Shown: positions 63,921 to 64,000 of the stretch, in pieces | Layout of the letters: each line of letters begins with the position of its first letter | Numbering within the stretch: the stretch's first letter is position 1 | From: Durusdinium trenchii | Taxonomy: Eukaryota > Sar > Dinophyceae > Suessiales > Symbiodiniaceae | Assembly (NCBI GenBank): GCA_963970005.1 | Contig: CAXAMN010021751.1 | Location: 314,520-378,519 of the forward strand | Length of the DNA stretch: 64,000 bases | Reading direction: 5' to 3' | Made by a program: the position numbers and the translations under genes | The notes under the pieces: model-generated | The model's input: the letters and a program-made list of their open reading frames with translations, nothing else | What the model was told of the DNA's origin: nothing | Database searches by the model: none

Positions 63921-64000
63921 CTGTTCCATCCTCAACGGCCGGAAGTGCCCCATCCTCCCAAAACCTGACCTGTTGTTTCAAGGCAGAGTGCCCTCAGTCT
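63921..64000 (-). other. Probable intron of the DUF285 gene at the window edge
   Basis: An AG acceptor at 63921-63922 (minus strand) ends this stretch. I see no DUF285 repeat in the last 80 bases, so the upstream exon lies outside the window. Confidence 0.5.

Overview
This window looks like nuclear DNA of a dinoflagellate, most likely a Symbiodiniaceae-type alga. The evidence comes from the sequence itself. Split genes whose exons join in frame need GC and GA 5' splice sites as well as GT. Protein families are typical of these algae (ankyrin proteins with a 'SHQW...DYFSIPQ' core, CHR chromate-type transporters, DUF285/PAN membrane proteins). A perfect 15-nt match to the 3' end of the dinoflagellate spliced leader sits inside the LTRs of a retrotransposon. 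Gene density is low and dispersed repeats are many.

Layout. 1-5.3 kb: non-coding with small repeats. 5.3-8.4 kb (+): exons for the C-terminal half of a CHR transporter. 10.8-32.2 kb (+): an ankyrin-repeat gene with two frame breaks, whose coding parts are separated by a 19.6-kb intron. That intron has inverted-repeat ends and holds tandem arrays plus a 17,442-bp Ty1/copia-type LTR retrotransposon (12715-30156) with identical 159-bp LTRs and a 5-bp target duplication. 32-45 kb: essentially non-coding, with diverged repeats. 45.9-47.8 kb: an AT-rich island with a broken Polinton/Maverick-like DNA polymerase B, ending in a foldback. 48-56.7 kb: repeats, tandem segmental duplications, a 10-N assembly gap and tRNA-derived SINE-like units. 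56.7-60.1 kb (-): exons for the N-terminal half of a CHR transporter. 60.6-63.9 kb (-): a membrane protein with DUF285 repeats, PAN and Cys-rich modules, continuing past the window edge.

The most striking object is the retrotransposon. It carries a copia core (coiled-coil Gag with CCCH fingers, protease, integrase, RT, RNase H). Beyond that lie about 9 kb of further coding sequence, including a possible methyltransferase-like region, a CCHC knuckle, an RNA 2'-phosphotransferase-like segment and a zinc-ribbon protein. Both LTRs contain the spliced-leader-like sequence, which suggests that trans-spliced element RNA was once reverse transcribed.

Three structural puzzles stand out. First, the two CHR halves lie about 48 kb apart on opposite strands, their facing exons would join in phase, and diverged inverted repeats lie near the implied breakpoints, so an inversion (real or from assembly) is likely. 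Second, four frame breaks, two in the ankyrin gene and two in the retrotransposon, each coincide with a perfect 4-10 bp tandem duplication. Third, several introns have repeat structure at their ends that suggests origin from mobile DNA.
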